Program-made: the position numbers and the translations under genes
Notes under the pieces: model-generated
Database searches by the model: none
Seen by the model: only the letters and a program-made list of their open reading frames with translations
What the model was told of the DNA's origin: nothing
Assembly (NCBI GenBank): GCA_016714465.1
Contig: JADKDT010000016.1
Location: forward strand, 36,568-100,567
DNA from: Candidatus Brachythrix odensensis
Lineage (GTDB): Bacteria > Chloroflexota > Anaerolineae > J036 > Brachytrichaceae
Length of the DNA stretch: 64,000 bases
Direction of reading: 5' to 3'
In this document: positions 33,332 through 42,277 of the stretch, in pieces
How the letters are laid out: each line of letters opens with the position of its first letter
Position numbering within the stretch: position 1 is the stretch's first letter

Positions 33332-35968
33332 TCAGTTGAGTTTCTTCAGTTCGAACAGCGCGGTGAGCGCCTCGATGGGACTGAGCGTATTTGGGTCGAG
33401 CTCGCGCAGGCGGGCGAGCGCCGGCGATTCCGGCGCGAATAGAGAGGGAGTCTGAGGAATGGGCTTGCGGGCCGCCTCGATGGCTCGGCCGCGGGCCTTG
33501 CCGTCCTCGAGATCGCGCAGGATGTCCTGGGCCCGGTGAACGACGCCGGAGGGCAGCCCAGCCAGCTGCGCGACATGGATGCCGTACGAACGGTCCGCTC
33601 CGCCTGCAACAACCTTGTGCAAAAAGACGATCGCGCCGCCCTCGTCGCTGACCGCGACATTGAAGTTGCGCACGTGGGGCAGTTTCTCGGCCAGCCGGAT
33701 GAGCTCGTGATAGTGGGTGGCGAAGAGCGTGCTGGATCGTCGGTCCGGATGGTTATGCAGATACTCGATCACGCTCCAGGCGATTGCCAGTCCGTCATAG
33801 GTGCTGGTTCCGCGCCCGATTTCATCGAGGATGACCAGGCTCGCGGGGGTGCAGTGACGCAGAATCGACGCGGTCTCGACCATCTCGACCATAAACGTGC
33901 TCTGGCCGGCGGTGAGTTCGTCCTGGGCGCCGATGCGGGTGAAGATCCGGTCAACCAGGCGCAGGCGCGCGCTGCGGGCCGGGACAAATGAGCCGATCTG
34001 GGCCATCAGGCAGATCAGGGCCACCTGGCGCATGTAGGAGGACTTGCCGCTCATGTTCGGCCCGGTGATAACCAGGATGCGGGCATCGTCATCGAGCTGG
34101 CAGTCGTTCGGGGTGAAGGGGATTTCGTTGAGGAGCTGTTCGATCACTGGGTGCCGCCCCTCACGAATATCGATGACGGGCTCGGAGGTCATCTCGGGGC
34201 GAGAGTATCCGTTCCGCGCCGCGCAGTCGGCCAGCCCGGCGGCGACATCCAGGCGGGCTGCCCGCGCCGCCGCCGCCAAGATGTCTTTCGCATAGGCAGT
34301 AAGTTGGTCAAGGAGGCCGGACAAAAGTTCGCGCTCGAGAGCCGCTATCCGGTCGTCGGCGTTGAGGATGAGCGTCTCGTACTCCTTGAGTTGCGGGGTG
34401 ATATAGCGCTCGGCATTTGTCAGGGTCTGCTTGCGGATGTAGTCGGCGGGCGCAGCTTCGCGGTTGGCGTGAGTGATCTCGATGTAGTACCCGAAAACCT
34501 TGTTGTAACTGACTTTGAGCGATCGAATCCCCGTCCGCTCGCGCTCAGTGCGTTCGAGGTTAGCCACCCACAGTTTTGCGTCACGGGCCGCAAGCGCGAT
34601 CCCGTCGAGCTCGGCGCTATATCCTGGCCTGATAAAGCCCTCGCCCGAATCCTCGTCACCCGTGTCACGCAGCGCCGCCGCAATCTTCGCGCTGGCTTCG
34701 GCCAGACGTCCGGCATGTTCGCTGGCTAGATCATCCTCGGCGGGCAAGCGATCAGCGGCAACCGCATCCACTCTGAACACCTGCGCCAGCCCGGCCTTGA
34801 GCGTGAGCAGTTCCTTGGAGGAAGCGAGCCCGCCCATAATCCGGGTCGCCAGCCGTTCCAAGTCAGGCAACCCGCGCAGGGCCTCGCGCGTCTTTTCGCG
34901 CAAAACCGTATCGCTGTAAAGGACCTCGACCCGGGTCAGGCGTCGCTCGATCTCGGCTTGATCAAGCAGCGGTTGGGCCACCCACGCGCGCAGCAAACGC
35001 GCGCCCATCGGGGTCTGTGTCTTGTCCAATACGCCCAACAGGGAGCCGAGCTTGCCTCGCGTGCGCAAGCCCTCCAACAGTTCCAGGTTGCGCCGGGTGG
35101 TCTGGTCCAGCGCCATAAAGCGCGAGGTCGAATACGCGCGCAATTCGGTCAGCGTCCTGAGCGCGCCGGGCTGCATCTCGCGCAGGTAGGCCAGAATCGC
35201 GCCCGCCGCCCGCATCGCCAGCGGTTTGTCATCAAGCCCGAATCCGGACAGCGTCCCGACCTTGAAATGAGCCAACAGGGCTTGACGAGCATTGCCGGCC
35301 TCAAAACGATAGGCCGGGTAGGGTGTTCGGGCTGCGCGTTCGACTGAGGGCGCGTCACCGTCGGGTCGCTGCGAACTCTCGACTGACATGGGGCGCAGGC
35401 CGCCTTCGTCCGGGATCAGTACTTCGCGCGGCTGCAGCCGACCGAACTCGCGCTCCACGTCGACTTCGCTGTCCAGCTGCGCGGCGCAGAATTCGCCCGT
35501 GGTGATGTCGCAATACGCGAGCCCGATCGGTCCCGGCGCGCTGTCGGGAGTAGCGGGCGCGCTTCGGATCAGCGCCGCCAGAAAACTGGGTCGCGCCGCG
35601 TCAAGCATGCGGGGCTCAACGACTGTTCCCGGGGTGATCACCCGCCGCACTTCGCGCGGCACCAGTCCGTTTACGGTCTCGTCTCCAATCTGATCGGCCA
35701 TCGCAACCCGGTAGCCGCGCTCGATCAGACGGGCAACATATCCGTCGACAGCGTGATGGGGGACGCCCGCCATGGGAATGCGGGTGTCTTTTGCGACGGG
35801 CCGGGACGTGAGCACCACCCCAAGTTCGCGCGAAACCAACTCGGCGTCCGAATCAAAGGTCTCGTAGAAGTCGCCCAGGCGGAAAAACAGGATGCAGTCG
35901 GCGTATTTCGCTTTGAGGTCGAGATACTGGCGCCGGATCGGCGTGGCTTCTTGCGCGGCGGGTGGCAT
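33332..35968 (-). CDS. mutS: DNA mismatch repair protein MutS
   Basis: An 878-residue mismatch-recognition ATPase. The mismatch-probing F-x-E is at residues 34-36 in GDFYETF. The connector, lever (ASSKELLTLK) and clamp domains follow, then the ATPase with Walker A GPNMSGKSS (from residue 636), LVILDEIGRGTSTYDGLAIA (Walker B/signature) and the TLFATHYHEL switch. The length matches MutS1. mutL is not in the window. Start at ATG 35968, with a strong palindrome just upstream. Confidence 0.97.
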   Translation of the reverse strand: MPPAAQEATPIRRQYLDLKAKYADCILFFRLGDFYETFDSDAELVSRELGVVLTSRPVAKDTRIPMAGVPHHAVDGYVARLIERGYRVAMADQIGDETVNGLVPREVRRVITPGTVVEPRMLDAARPSFLAALIRSAPATPDSAPGPIGLAYCDITTGEFCAAQLDSEVDVEREFGRLQPREVLIPDEGGLRPMSVESSQRPDGDAPSVERAARTPYPAYRFEAGNARQALLAHFKVGTLSGFGLDDKPLAMRAAGAILAYLREMQPGALRTLTELRAYSTSRFMALDQTTRRNLELLEGLRTRGKLGSLLGVLDKTQTPMGARLLRAWVAQPLLDQAEIERRLTRVEVLYSDTVLREKTREALRGLPDLERLATRIMGGLASSKELLTLKAGLAQVFRVDAVAADRLPAEDDLASEHAGRLAEASAKIAAALRDTGDEDSGEGFIRPGYSAELDGIALAARDAKLWVANLERTERERTGIRSLKVSYNKVFGYYIEITHANREAAPADYIRKQTLTNAERYITPQLKEYETLILNADDRIAALERELLSGLLDQLTAYAKDILAAAARAARLDVAAGLADCAARNGYSRPEMTSEPVIDIREGRHPVIEQLLNEIPFTPNDCQLDDDARILVITGPNMSGKSSYMRQVALICLMAQIGSFVPARSARLRLVDRIFTRIGAQDELTAGQSTFMVEMVETASILRHCTPASLVILDEIGRGTSTYDGLAIAWSVIEYLHNHPDRRSSTLFATHYHELIRLAEKLPHVRNFNVAVSDEGGAIVFLHKVVAGGADRSYGIHVAQLAGLPSGVVHRAQDILRDLEDGKARGRAIEAARKPIPQTPSLFAPESPALARLRELDPNTLSPIEALTALFELKKLN

Positions 35969-35983
35969 GCTCTTGAGATTGTA

Positions 35984-36026
35984 TCGGAAGCGAAACCCCC
36001 GGCGCAGCCGGGGGTTTCGCTTCCGA
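35984..36026. repeat. perfect 20-bp palindrome of the CCCCGGC family, upstream of mutS
   Basis: Arms 35984-36003 and 36007-36026 are perfect complements with a GCA loop, inner core AAACCCCCGGC / GCCGGGGGTTT. It lies between the AlbA-type gene (stop 36032) and mutS (start 35968), both on the minus strand. It could end the first transcript or lie in the mutS leader. Confidence 0.85.
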
Positions 36027-36031
36027 AGAAC

Positions 36032-37402
36032 TTACTTCAACATGTAATACGTCCCACGTTTGTCGCCCACCCGCATCAATGTCCCACGCTCGACCAGCTC
36101 GACAAAATCCCGTCGCAGCGATTCAGCGCTCACGTCTGGGCAGAGATCCTGGTATTCGCGATTGGTGATCCGGCCGGATTTGCGCACGAAAGCCAGCAGT
36201 TTCTCCAGGCGCCCCGATTGCGGTGTTGCCGCCGGCGCCGCGGGTCCGTCGCTGGCGCGGGCATACAACGTCACCTCGAAGCTGGCCTCACCTTCGGCAA
36301 ATGCTGGCGCAGTCTGGTTGCGCTCCTTCATCGCCCGGACCATCCGGTCGATGCCATACCCCAGGCGCTCGATAAAGCCCATATCAGCCAGAACTTGCAC
36401 GATCGCCTCGTTCCTCGAGTAGCGTTCGCGGATGAGGTTCTTCAGGGTGACGTGGCCCGGCAACCGGCCTGGGCTCTTCACCTCGACCCGATCGGCAAAG
36501 ACAAGCACATGAATCTGGGCGCCCGTTAAGCGGTAATCGCGGTGGGCGATGGCATTGACGACGGCCTCGCGCAAGACTCCGGGAGGATAGGCGCCTTCAT
36601 CGTTGCGCTGCCAGGCCCGCAGTCGCGAGCGCACAGCGGTGTTCTCCGCCACAAAGAATTCGGCTTTCCGGATTTGTTCCGGCAGCGCGCCAGAAATGGT
36701 CTGACGGGTGAATGCATCCTCGAGGTCGGTTCCGCTGAATCGGGCAGCGAGGAGCTCCGCTCCGCGCACCCACCGCTGTGGCTGGCGCCCAAAAAGAAGC
36801 AGTCCGGCAAACGTTGGCCGCAGCTTGCGACCCTGGCGTGTCACGCATCCGCGGCGCAGCAACAAGTCCTCGACAGTTGCGTCTGGCATCCCGGAGGCGC
36901 CTGCATAGGTCTCGGCTTTGCCCCAGTCCAGATCGTCCTTGCTGCTGCCGGTTGGCGTGGTGGCCTCCCAGGTGCTCTCGCTGCGGGTCAGCAAAAGCTC
37001 GCGCAATGCCCGCGCGTTGAGTGCAATATTGCGGCCTGCGTCGCGTATCAAGTAACGGCCGTCCACGTGGAATACGTTGGGCAAACCTTCGGGTATTTCG
37101 ATGACCAGCGCCTCTGGGTCCAACTCTGGCGCTGTCCGCAGAAGATAGGGCAGCGGGACGATCAGGCGCGGTTGAACGGCCATCAGGGCCTCAAGCGCTT
37201 GTTCCATGACCTCGTCGCCGTTCACGGGTTTGGCGCCGCGAGAGAGCTTAAGCGGCACAATGAGCACTCCGCCCTGGGCATTGGCCAGCGCCACCAAACT
37301 GCGGGAGATTCGCTCGGACGATGCCGCGCCTGGGCTAAGCACCTCTATCCGTGGCCCTGGCCCGGCGCCGGTCAGCCGGCGCAGATCAGTGGGTGTGAGC
37401 AT
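36032..37402 (-). CDS. AlbA_2 / divergent AAA-4 domain ATP-binding regulator
   Basis: A 456-residue protein of the Schlafen-AlbA_2 type. The N-terminal domain has LVALANAQGGVLIVPLKLSR and a PNVFHVDGRYLIRDAGRN stretch (normally ..YVRxGsxt..). The centre contains ALREAVVNAIAHRDYRLTG-like residues (LREAVVNAIAHRDY), a GHKL-type ATP-site helix. The C-terminus is a winged helix (RITNREYQDLCPDVSAESL, then RRDFVELVERGTL). Such proteins are putative transcription regulators. It begins immediately after the lamin-tail gene stop (TAA then ATG). Confidence 0.8.
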   Translation of the reverse strand: MLTPTDLRRLTGAGPGPRIEVLSPGAASSERISRSLVALANAQGGVLIVPLKLSRGAKPVNGDEVMEQALEALMAVQPRLIVPLPYLLRTAPELDPEALVIEIPEGLPNVFHVDGRYLIRDAGRNIALNARALRELLLTRSESTWEATTPTGSSKDDLDWGKAETYAGASGMPDATVEDLLLRRGCVTRQGRKLRPTFAGLLLFGRQPQRWVRGAELLAARFSGTDLEDAFTRQTISGALPEQIRKAEFFVAENTAVRSRLRAWQRNDEGAYPPGVLREAVVNAIAHRDYRLTGAQIHVLVFADRVEVKSPGRLPGHVTLKNLIRERYSRNEAIVQVLADMGFIERLGYGIDRMVRAMKERNQTAPAFAEGEASFEVTLYARASDGPAAPAATPQSGRLEKLLAFVRKSGRITNREYQDLCPDVSAESLRRDFVELVERGTLMRVGDKRGTYYMLK

Positions 37403-38008
37403 TTACGGCTTGATCGTGTAAGTGGCCTGCGCTCGCCCATCTCGGGCGAGTGTGACGACGTCGCCGACCTGCCAGGCCGCATCGGCGCGGTTCATGAACA
37501 AGTCGGTCGCGATATCGGCGCCGGTCGTGGTGTAAATGTTGATGAAATTGTCCTTGAACAGCGATACATTGCCGAAGGTGTAAACGACGCCGCGCGGCGA
37601 GGCAAGCGTCCAACCTTTAAGCTCAAGCGTGTCGCCCTCATTGGCGATGACCACTGACTCGCGCTGACGCTGGCCCGGGAAGTTTATGTTGCTGATCACG
37701 ATCGCAATCTTCTCGGGGGCTAAAACAGGCGCGGTTGTCGGCGTCGGCGCCGGCCGCGTGGCCGTTGGCGGAACTGGTGTAGCCGCCGGCGTCGATTGTG
37801 GCGGCGCCGGTGAGGGTGCCGCAATCTGCGCACGGGGCGTGGCATCCGGCGCGGGCGCGGTGCCTGCCACTGCGGGTCGAGGGGAGGCGTCCACGCCATC
37901 AGCCGGACGGGTCATAACGCGGACAACCAGGATGGTGGTGATGGCCGAAATCAGAATGTTGACCAGGATGACGATCAGCCACTGTTGACGAGTCGGAAAC
38001 GAGCCCAT
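37403..38008 (-). CDS. membrane-anchored lamin-tail domain protein
   Basis: A 201-residue protein. One N-terminal anchor (LIVILVNILISAITTILVVR, residues about 11-30) is followed by a long Pro/Ala/Thr-rich spacer (residues 35-95), then a lamin-tail beta-sandwich (IVISNINFPGQRQRESVVIA, LELKGWTLASPRGVVYTF). It is probably exposed on the outer face. The frame is open further upstream, but ATG 38008 gives a proper anchor and has TTTAAT 6 bases upstream, predicting a leaderless message. It is divergent from the recombinase-like gene. Confidence 0.75.
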   Translation of the reverse strand: MGSFPTRQQWLIVILVNILISAITTILVVRVMTRPADGVDASPRPAVAGTAPAPDATPRAQIAAPSPAPPQSTPAATPVPPTATRPAPTPTTAPVLAPEKIAIVISNINFPGQRQRESVVIANEGDTLELKGWTLASPRGVVYTFGNVSLFKDNFINIYTTTGADIATDLFMNRADAAWQVGDVVTLARDGRAQATYTIKP

Positions 38009-38014
38009 TCGGAC

Positions 38015-38020
38015 ATTAAA
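38015..38020 (-). promoter_or_regulatory. -10 box of the lamin-tail gene
   Basis: TTTAAT on the minus strand, 6 bases before the ATG at 38008. This is leaderless spacing. Confidence 0.4.
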
Positions 38021-38046
38021 CCATATGCCTAATCGAACATTTGTGC

Positions 38047-38052
38047 TATACT
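38047..38052 (+). promoter_or_regulatory. extended -10 box of the recombinase-like gene
   Basis: TATACT with an upstream TGC (extended -10), 7 bases before the ATG at 38060. This is leaderless spacing. Confidence 0.5.
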
Positions 38053-38059
38053 CGCGCAG

Positions 38060-38944
38060 ATGAGTGGATTCGCGCGCGCAACGTTGGACGAAGCGATTGA
38101 GGCGTTTGAACGCAGCCTCGCCCGACGGCCTATTTCGGACAATACACGCAAGGCTTTCATCGGCGATGCGCGCATATTTGCCCGTGAAATGCAGGGTGGT
38201 CGCGAGGCGCGTGTGGCCCCGACGGCGATTACGGCCGAGCGGATCAAACGTTTTCTGGCGGAGCAGGAGCGCTCCACCCGGGCAGGGAGTCCGAAGTCGA
38301 TTGAGCGGCGGTTGACCTCGCTCAAGGTCCTTTTCCGATGGCTTCGCGATAGTGGCTATATCACGGTTGATCCCGCCGAGGGCGTTGCCTATCGCCCGTT
38401 TGTCGATCCGCTGCCGGAGTATTTGTCTGATGCGCAGGCCGAAATGGTGATTCGATCGGCGCGGGCGCTGGCTGACAGCGAGAAGCTTGAGCTGCGGCCG
38501 CTCACCGCAATTCGGCTCGTGCTGGACACGGGGATGAAGAAGAGCGAGTGCCTGAATCTGGATGTTGGCGACATCAAGCGCGAGAAAGGCGCGGCGTTCA
38601 TTCGAATTCGGTATGACAAGCCGCATTTGCGATTCAAGGAACGAGACCTGGCAGTCTCAACGGCGTGCCTCGCCACCCTCGACGAGCACATCACTCGCTA
38701 TGGCGGGCAAGGGCGGGTTTTTGACTGCACGGGGCGCAATCTCGAATACCTGCTCACCGGGCGTGTGGCGCCGGCGGCCGGAGTGCCGGCGTTGACATTT
38801 GAAATGATGCGGTGGACCTGCGCGCTGCGCTTGTACCGTTCGCGCGAGCTCAGCGAGGAACAGCTGCAGGCCCATTTTGGTCTGTCGCCACTCGGTTGGA
38901 CCGAGATGGCCGCGAAACTCGCCCGGGTAATGGCGTATGTGTAG
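38060..38944 (+). CDS. tyrosine-recombinase-fold protein with degenerate active site
   Basis: A 294-residue protein. The N-terminal SAM-like core-binding domain (RPISDNTRKAFIGDARIFAR, then KSIERRLTSLKVLFRWLRDS) and a catalytic-type domain are recognisable, with LVLDTGMKKSECLNLDVGDI matching the box I region. The first catalytic Arg is replaced by Lys160. The box II H-x-x-R is E248-M-M-R251, so the His is lost. No C-terminal nucleophilic Tyr is seen in the last 40 residues. DNA binding is likely; strand exchange is unlikely. It has no adjacent att site or mobile genes. Confidence 0.75.
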   Translation: MSGFARATLDEAIEAFERSLARRPISDNTRKAFIGDARIFAREMQGGREARVAPTAITAERIKRFLAEQERSTRAGSPKSIERRLTSLKVLFRWLRDSGYITVDPAEGVAYRPFVDPLPEYLSDAQAEMVIRSARALADSEKLELRPLTAIRLVLDTGMKKSECLNLDVGDIKREKGAAFIRIRYDKPHLRFKERDLAVSTACLATLDEHITRYGGQGRVFDCTGRNLEYLLTGRVAPAAGVPALTFEMMRWTCALRLYRSRELSEEQLQAHFGLSPLGWTEMAAKLARVMAYV

Positions 38945-38965
38945 TTTCAGAATTGGTGTGCGGTG

Positions 38966-40456
38966 TCATCTGCTATCGCGTTCAACCGCATCCGCGACCC
39001 TTAATGCCCCCATCGTCACGCCGGCGGTGCTTTGGCCTGGGAAGATACTGTCGCCGACCAGCCAGGTGTTTGTCAGGCCAACCCCGGGTCCGCGTGCCGT
39101 GAGCAGGCTTGTAAACGGGAATCCTCCTACGCCGCCGCGGTGCCGTCGTGTGAACGTCCGAAACGTGACAGGTGTGCCAGGTTTTAGCAGACGGATCTTC
39201 TGACGCAGGCCCGGAATGGCTCGTTCGGCCCGGTCGAGCATGCGCTCGGTGTAGGCGGACACCCTCTCGGCATAGGCCTGCTTGCCACCGGGCGCCTGGC
39301 GGAGCGCCCACCACTGCCCGGCCTTGGTGTGAGTGCTCATGGTGATCGCGCGCATGCCCGGCGGCGCGCGGCCTGGGTCACCCCGCAACGAGAGCGAGAC
39401 AAAGACCGAATTCGTTTCACCCAGGGGCAGATCGTAGTCGCCGACGACCTGATGGTGGTCGCAATCCTCTGGCAGACCGGAATCCTCAACGCCCAGGTAG
39501 AGGGTGAACGCGCCCCATTGCTCGGGGCGAGAAGCAGTCTCGCGAGCCAGTTGCGCCGGCGCGGCTTCTCCCAGCAGGCGGGCCAGATCCCATGGGGTGA
39601 GATTCGCGACACAACGCTCGCACTCGACCCTCAAGCCCTTGTTGGTTGTGGCTGCCACAATCCGCCCGCCCTTCGTCTCGAGCGCCGTCACCTGCTGACG
39701 AAACAGGACCTTGCCCCCGGCGCGCCGGATGGCGTCCACCAACGTCTGGGCAATACCGCCAATGCCACCTCGGACATGATTGACGCCCTTGCGCGGCAGA
39801 TCAATTGCGGCCGCGCCAAACACCGCGTTGGCGTTGACTGCGGTGGTCTGGGCGCTTATCAGTAACTGGGCGTCCAGAAAGGCGCGGGCGGGTCGGCTCA
39901 TTACCCCCGATTTGCTTGCCCAGGTTCCCATGCTTTCAAAGACGTGGGGCAGGGTGATCAGGGTATCGGGCCGGAGTGCTCCAGCCAGCCGGACCATGTC
40001 GGCGACGCAGGAGGGCGGCCAGGCCGGGCGGCGGCCAGCAAATGCCCAGGCCGCATCGCTGACGGTCTCTGCCCTTTCAAAAAAGCGCAGGATCGCGGCT
40101 TGATCGGGCAGACCGGCTGTGGCGCGGCTCAATTCGACCTGCCAGCGGGTCGGGTCGCCAAAACGGGTGAAGACGCGGTCAGGGAGATGGGTGCGCCATG
40201 CGGGCTCAGCCGCCACAATGGGCCACGCGATACCGAGCCGCTGGGCGACCTGATCATGCGGGCCGGCGGGATTGAACCCACCGGCCAGGGTCGCCCCGGC
40301 ATCAAAACGATAGCCCTGGTGATAGAAAGTGCCCGCGCAACCGCCCCCGTACACATGCGCCTCAAGGACGGTGACATCGTGGCCTGCTTTGGCCAGGAGC
40401 GCTGCCGTGGTCAGCCCGCCGATACCGGCGCCGATGATGAGTGTGGTGTTGGCCAT
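38966..40456 (-). CDS. FAD-dependent phytoene-desaturase-like (CrtI/CrtISO family) oxidoreductase
   Basis: A 496-residue flavoprotein. The start MANTTLIIGAGIGGLTTAAL is the FAD Rossmann site, followed by EAHVYGGGCAGTFYHQGYRF as in carotenoid desaturases/isomerases, and the C-terminal FAD contact TWLVGDSIFPGQSTAGVTMG. No other carotenoid gene is beside it (a polyprenyl synthase lies 17 kb away), so the substrate is open. ATG 40456 is chosen over an upstream extension because it sits directly before the FAD motif. It diverges from the sulfatase. Confidence 0.85.
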   Translation of the reverse strand: MANTTLIIGAGIGGLTTAALLAKAGHDVTVLEAHVYGGGCAGTFYHQGYRFDAGATLAGGFNPAGPHDQVAQRLGIAWPIVAAEPAWRTHLPDRVFTRFGDPTRWQVELSRATAGLPDQAAILRFFERAETVSDAAWAFAGRRPAWPPSCVADMVRLAGALRPDTLITLPHVFESMGTWASKSGVMSRPARAFLDAQLLISAQTTAVNANAVFGAAAIDLPRKGVNHVRGGIGGIAQTLVDAIRRAGGKVLFRQQVTALETKGGRIVAATTNKGLRVECERCVANLTPWDLARLLGEAAPAQLARETASRPEQWGAFTLYLGVEDSGLPEDCDHHQVVGDYDLPLGETNSVFVSLSLRGDPGRAPPGMRAITMSTHTKAGQWWALRQAPGGKQAYAERVSAYTERMLDRAERAIPGLRQKIRLLKPGTPVTFRTFTRRHRGGVGGFPFTSLLTARGPGVGLTNTWLVGDSIFPGQSTAGVTMGALRVADAVERDSR

Positions 40457-40489
40457 GAGTTTTCTCGCCAGGAGGTGCGCAGAGGGCGC

Positions 40490-40522
40490 TTGACAGTTGA
40501 TCCTGATCTGACAAACTATCCT
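40490..40522 (+). promoter_or_regulatory. possible promoter of the sulfatase gene
   Basis: A perfect TTGACA at 40490-40495. The best -10 candidate, TATCCT at 40517-40522, has a long 21-base spacing, so the pair is tentative. The gene has a normal Shine-Dalgarno (AGGAG at 40587). Confidence 0.35.
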
Positions 40523-40597
40523 ATCTCTCAAAGTGAAAATAGCTTGAAGACCATGTGAGGGTTTGGTCGAAGGCGCGGCGTTCCATAGGAGTACGTG

Positions 40598-42247
40598 ATG
40601 AAACATCGAACTTGGTCGGGCCATCGTCTGGCCGCGATGTTGGTGGTTGGTTCTGTTCTGATTCCGTCCACACTCGCGGCGCGGACAGTTCCATCGGCGC
40701 TCGAACCTGGGTCACCCGCGATGTCGGCCAGTTCCGTGGCTGTGGCGGTACCTGCAGTCGACACCCGCCCAAATATCGTCCTCATCATGGCCGATGATCT
40801 TGATGCCCGACTGGATACCCTCGACTACACGCCGAATATCCGAGAACTGCTTGAGCAAGGGGGCATGACCTTCGAAAACGCCCTGGTTCCAGTGTCGTTG
40901 TGCTGCCCGAGCCGGGTTTCCTTGTTGCGCGGCCAGTATGTCCACAACCATCAGGTTCTGAGCAACGGGCCGCCCGATGGCGGGTTTCAGAAAGCGACCG
41001 CGCTCAATCTCGAGCAAACCTCCATCGCGACGGTTCTGCAGGATTCGGGATATCGAACAGCTTTGATGGGCAAATACCTAAATGGCTATCCCTTCACGGA
41101 TGCCCTTACCTATATTCCACCTGGCTGGAACGAGTTCTATAGTCCCTCCAGCGACGCGGCATATTTCGGTTTCAATTACACCCTGAACGCGAACGGCACG
41201 CTTGTGCCTTACGGCAGTGCGCCCGAAGACTACATGACCGACGTGCTGTCGCGCACGGCGGTGAACTTCATCACCCGAACCGCCGGCGCGGGCGCGCCTC
41301 TCTTTCTGTATATCAACCCGTATGCGCCGCACGGCCCGGCTACGCCCGCGCCGCGTCATTCCGGCCTGTTCACCGATGTCATTGCCCCGCGGACGCCTTC
41401 GTTCAACGAGGCGGATATCAGCGACAAGCCGCCTCTCATCTCGACCCTGCCCTTGCTCACGGCGACTCAGATTGCCGAACTCGACGTCAAATACCGCCTG
41501 CGCCTGCGGTCGATGCAGGCGATCGACGAGATGGTGGCCGGTGTCGTCGCTGCCCTGGCCAGCACGGGAATCTTGAGCAATACCTATATCATTTTTACGT
41601 CAGACAATGGCTATCACATGGGCCAGCATCGCTTCCCGGCCGGCAAATACACCAATTACGAGGAGGACCTGCGCGTCCCACTGATTGTGCGTGGGCCAGG
41701 CGTGCCCGTCAGTCAGACATCAAGCGCCCTTGTCAGCACGATTGACTTGCTGCCGACCTTTGCCGAGATTGGCCAGACCACGGTTCCGACCTTTGCCGAT
41801 GGCCGCTCGCTGCTCCCTTTGTTGACTGGCGCAACGCCGCCCTGGCGTCAGGTGTTTTTCCTGGAGCAGTACCCGTTCTCCAGTCAGTTTGACGACCCAA
41901 CCCTGCGCGGCGGCCTCCTTGAACCGGACGAACCCGATCAAACCTGGAAGGCGATGGAGAAGCCCGATTCGGCCTGTCTTGCGACGACAACACCAAAGCC
42001 GATCTACACGGGTCTTCGCGGCGTGCGCTACAAGTATGTTGAGCACCATGCCTGCGACCTTGAGATCTATGATCTTCAGACCGACCCCTACGAGCTGAAC
42101 AACCTGATCGAATTCACCGGCGGACTGACTCGGACCGTGCTGGCGAACTGGTTGCGGGTCATGACGACCTGCGCGGCTGCGTCTTGCCGCGCCTTTGAGA
42201 TGGGCCCGCCGATCTCGGTATTTCTGCCAGCGTCGATGCGAAACTGA
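40598..42247 (+). CDS. secreted type I sulfatase
   Basis: A 549-residue hydrolase of sulfate esters. The N-terminal signal peptide ends near residue 28 (LIPSTLAA). The metal-site start NIVLIMADDLDARLDTLDYT is typical, and the formylglycine motif C-x-P-S-R is Cys102-Cys103-Pro-Ser-Arg106, so Cys102 would be converted by a formylglycine-generating enzyme not in this window. Later segments TSDNGYHMGQHR and GKYTNYEEDLRVPLIVRGPG match the family's C-terminal metal and substrate region. Start ATG 40598 has AGGAG 6 bases upstream. Confidence 0.9.
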   Translation: MKHRTWSGHRLAAMLVVGSVLIPSTLAARTVPSALEPGSPAMSASSVAVAVPAVDTRPNIVLIMADDLDARLDTLDYTPNIRELLEQGGMTFENALVPVSLCCPSRVSLLRGQYVHNHQVLSNGPPDGGFQKATALNLEQTSIATVLQDSGYRTALMGKYLNGYPFTDALTYIPPGWNEFYSPSSDAAYFGFNYTLNANGTLVPYGSAPEDYMTDVLSRTAVNFITRTAGAGAPLFLYINPYAPHGPATPAPRHSGLFTDVIAPRTPSFNEADISDKPPLISTLPLLTATQIAELDVKYRLRLRSMQAIDEMVAGVVAALASTGILSNTYIIFTSDNGYHMGQHRFPAGKYTNYEEDLRVPLIVRGPGVPVSQTSSALVSTIDLLPTFAEIGQTTVPTFADGRSLLPLLTGATPPWRQVFFLEQYPFSSQFDDPTLRGGLLEPDEPDQTWKAMEKPDSACLATTTPKPIYTGLRGVRYKYVEHHACDLEIYDLQTDPYELNNLIEFTGGLTRTVLANWLRVMTTCAAASCRAFEMGPPISVFLPASMRN

Positions 42248-42277
42248 CGTTGTTTGTTGGTAGCATTGGCCTACCCT

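Noticed and set aside
36542..37657. Plus-strand open frame of 371 codons
   Set aside because: It runs antisense through the AlbA-type and lamin-tail genes and shows no recognisable domain.
38060..38944. Integrase marking a mobile element
   Set aside because: No attachment repeats, tRNA or other mobile genes are nearby, and the active site is degenerate.
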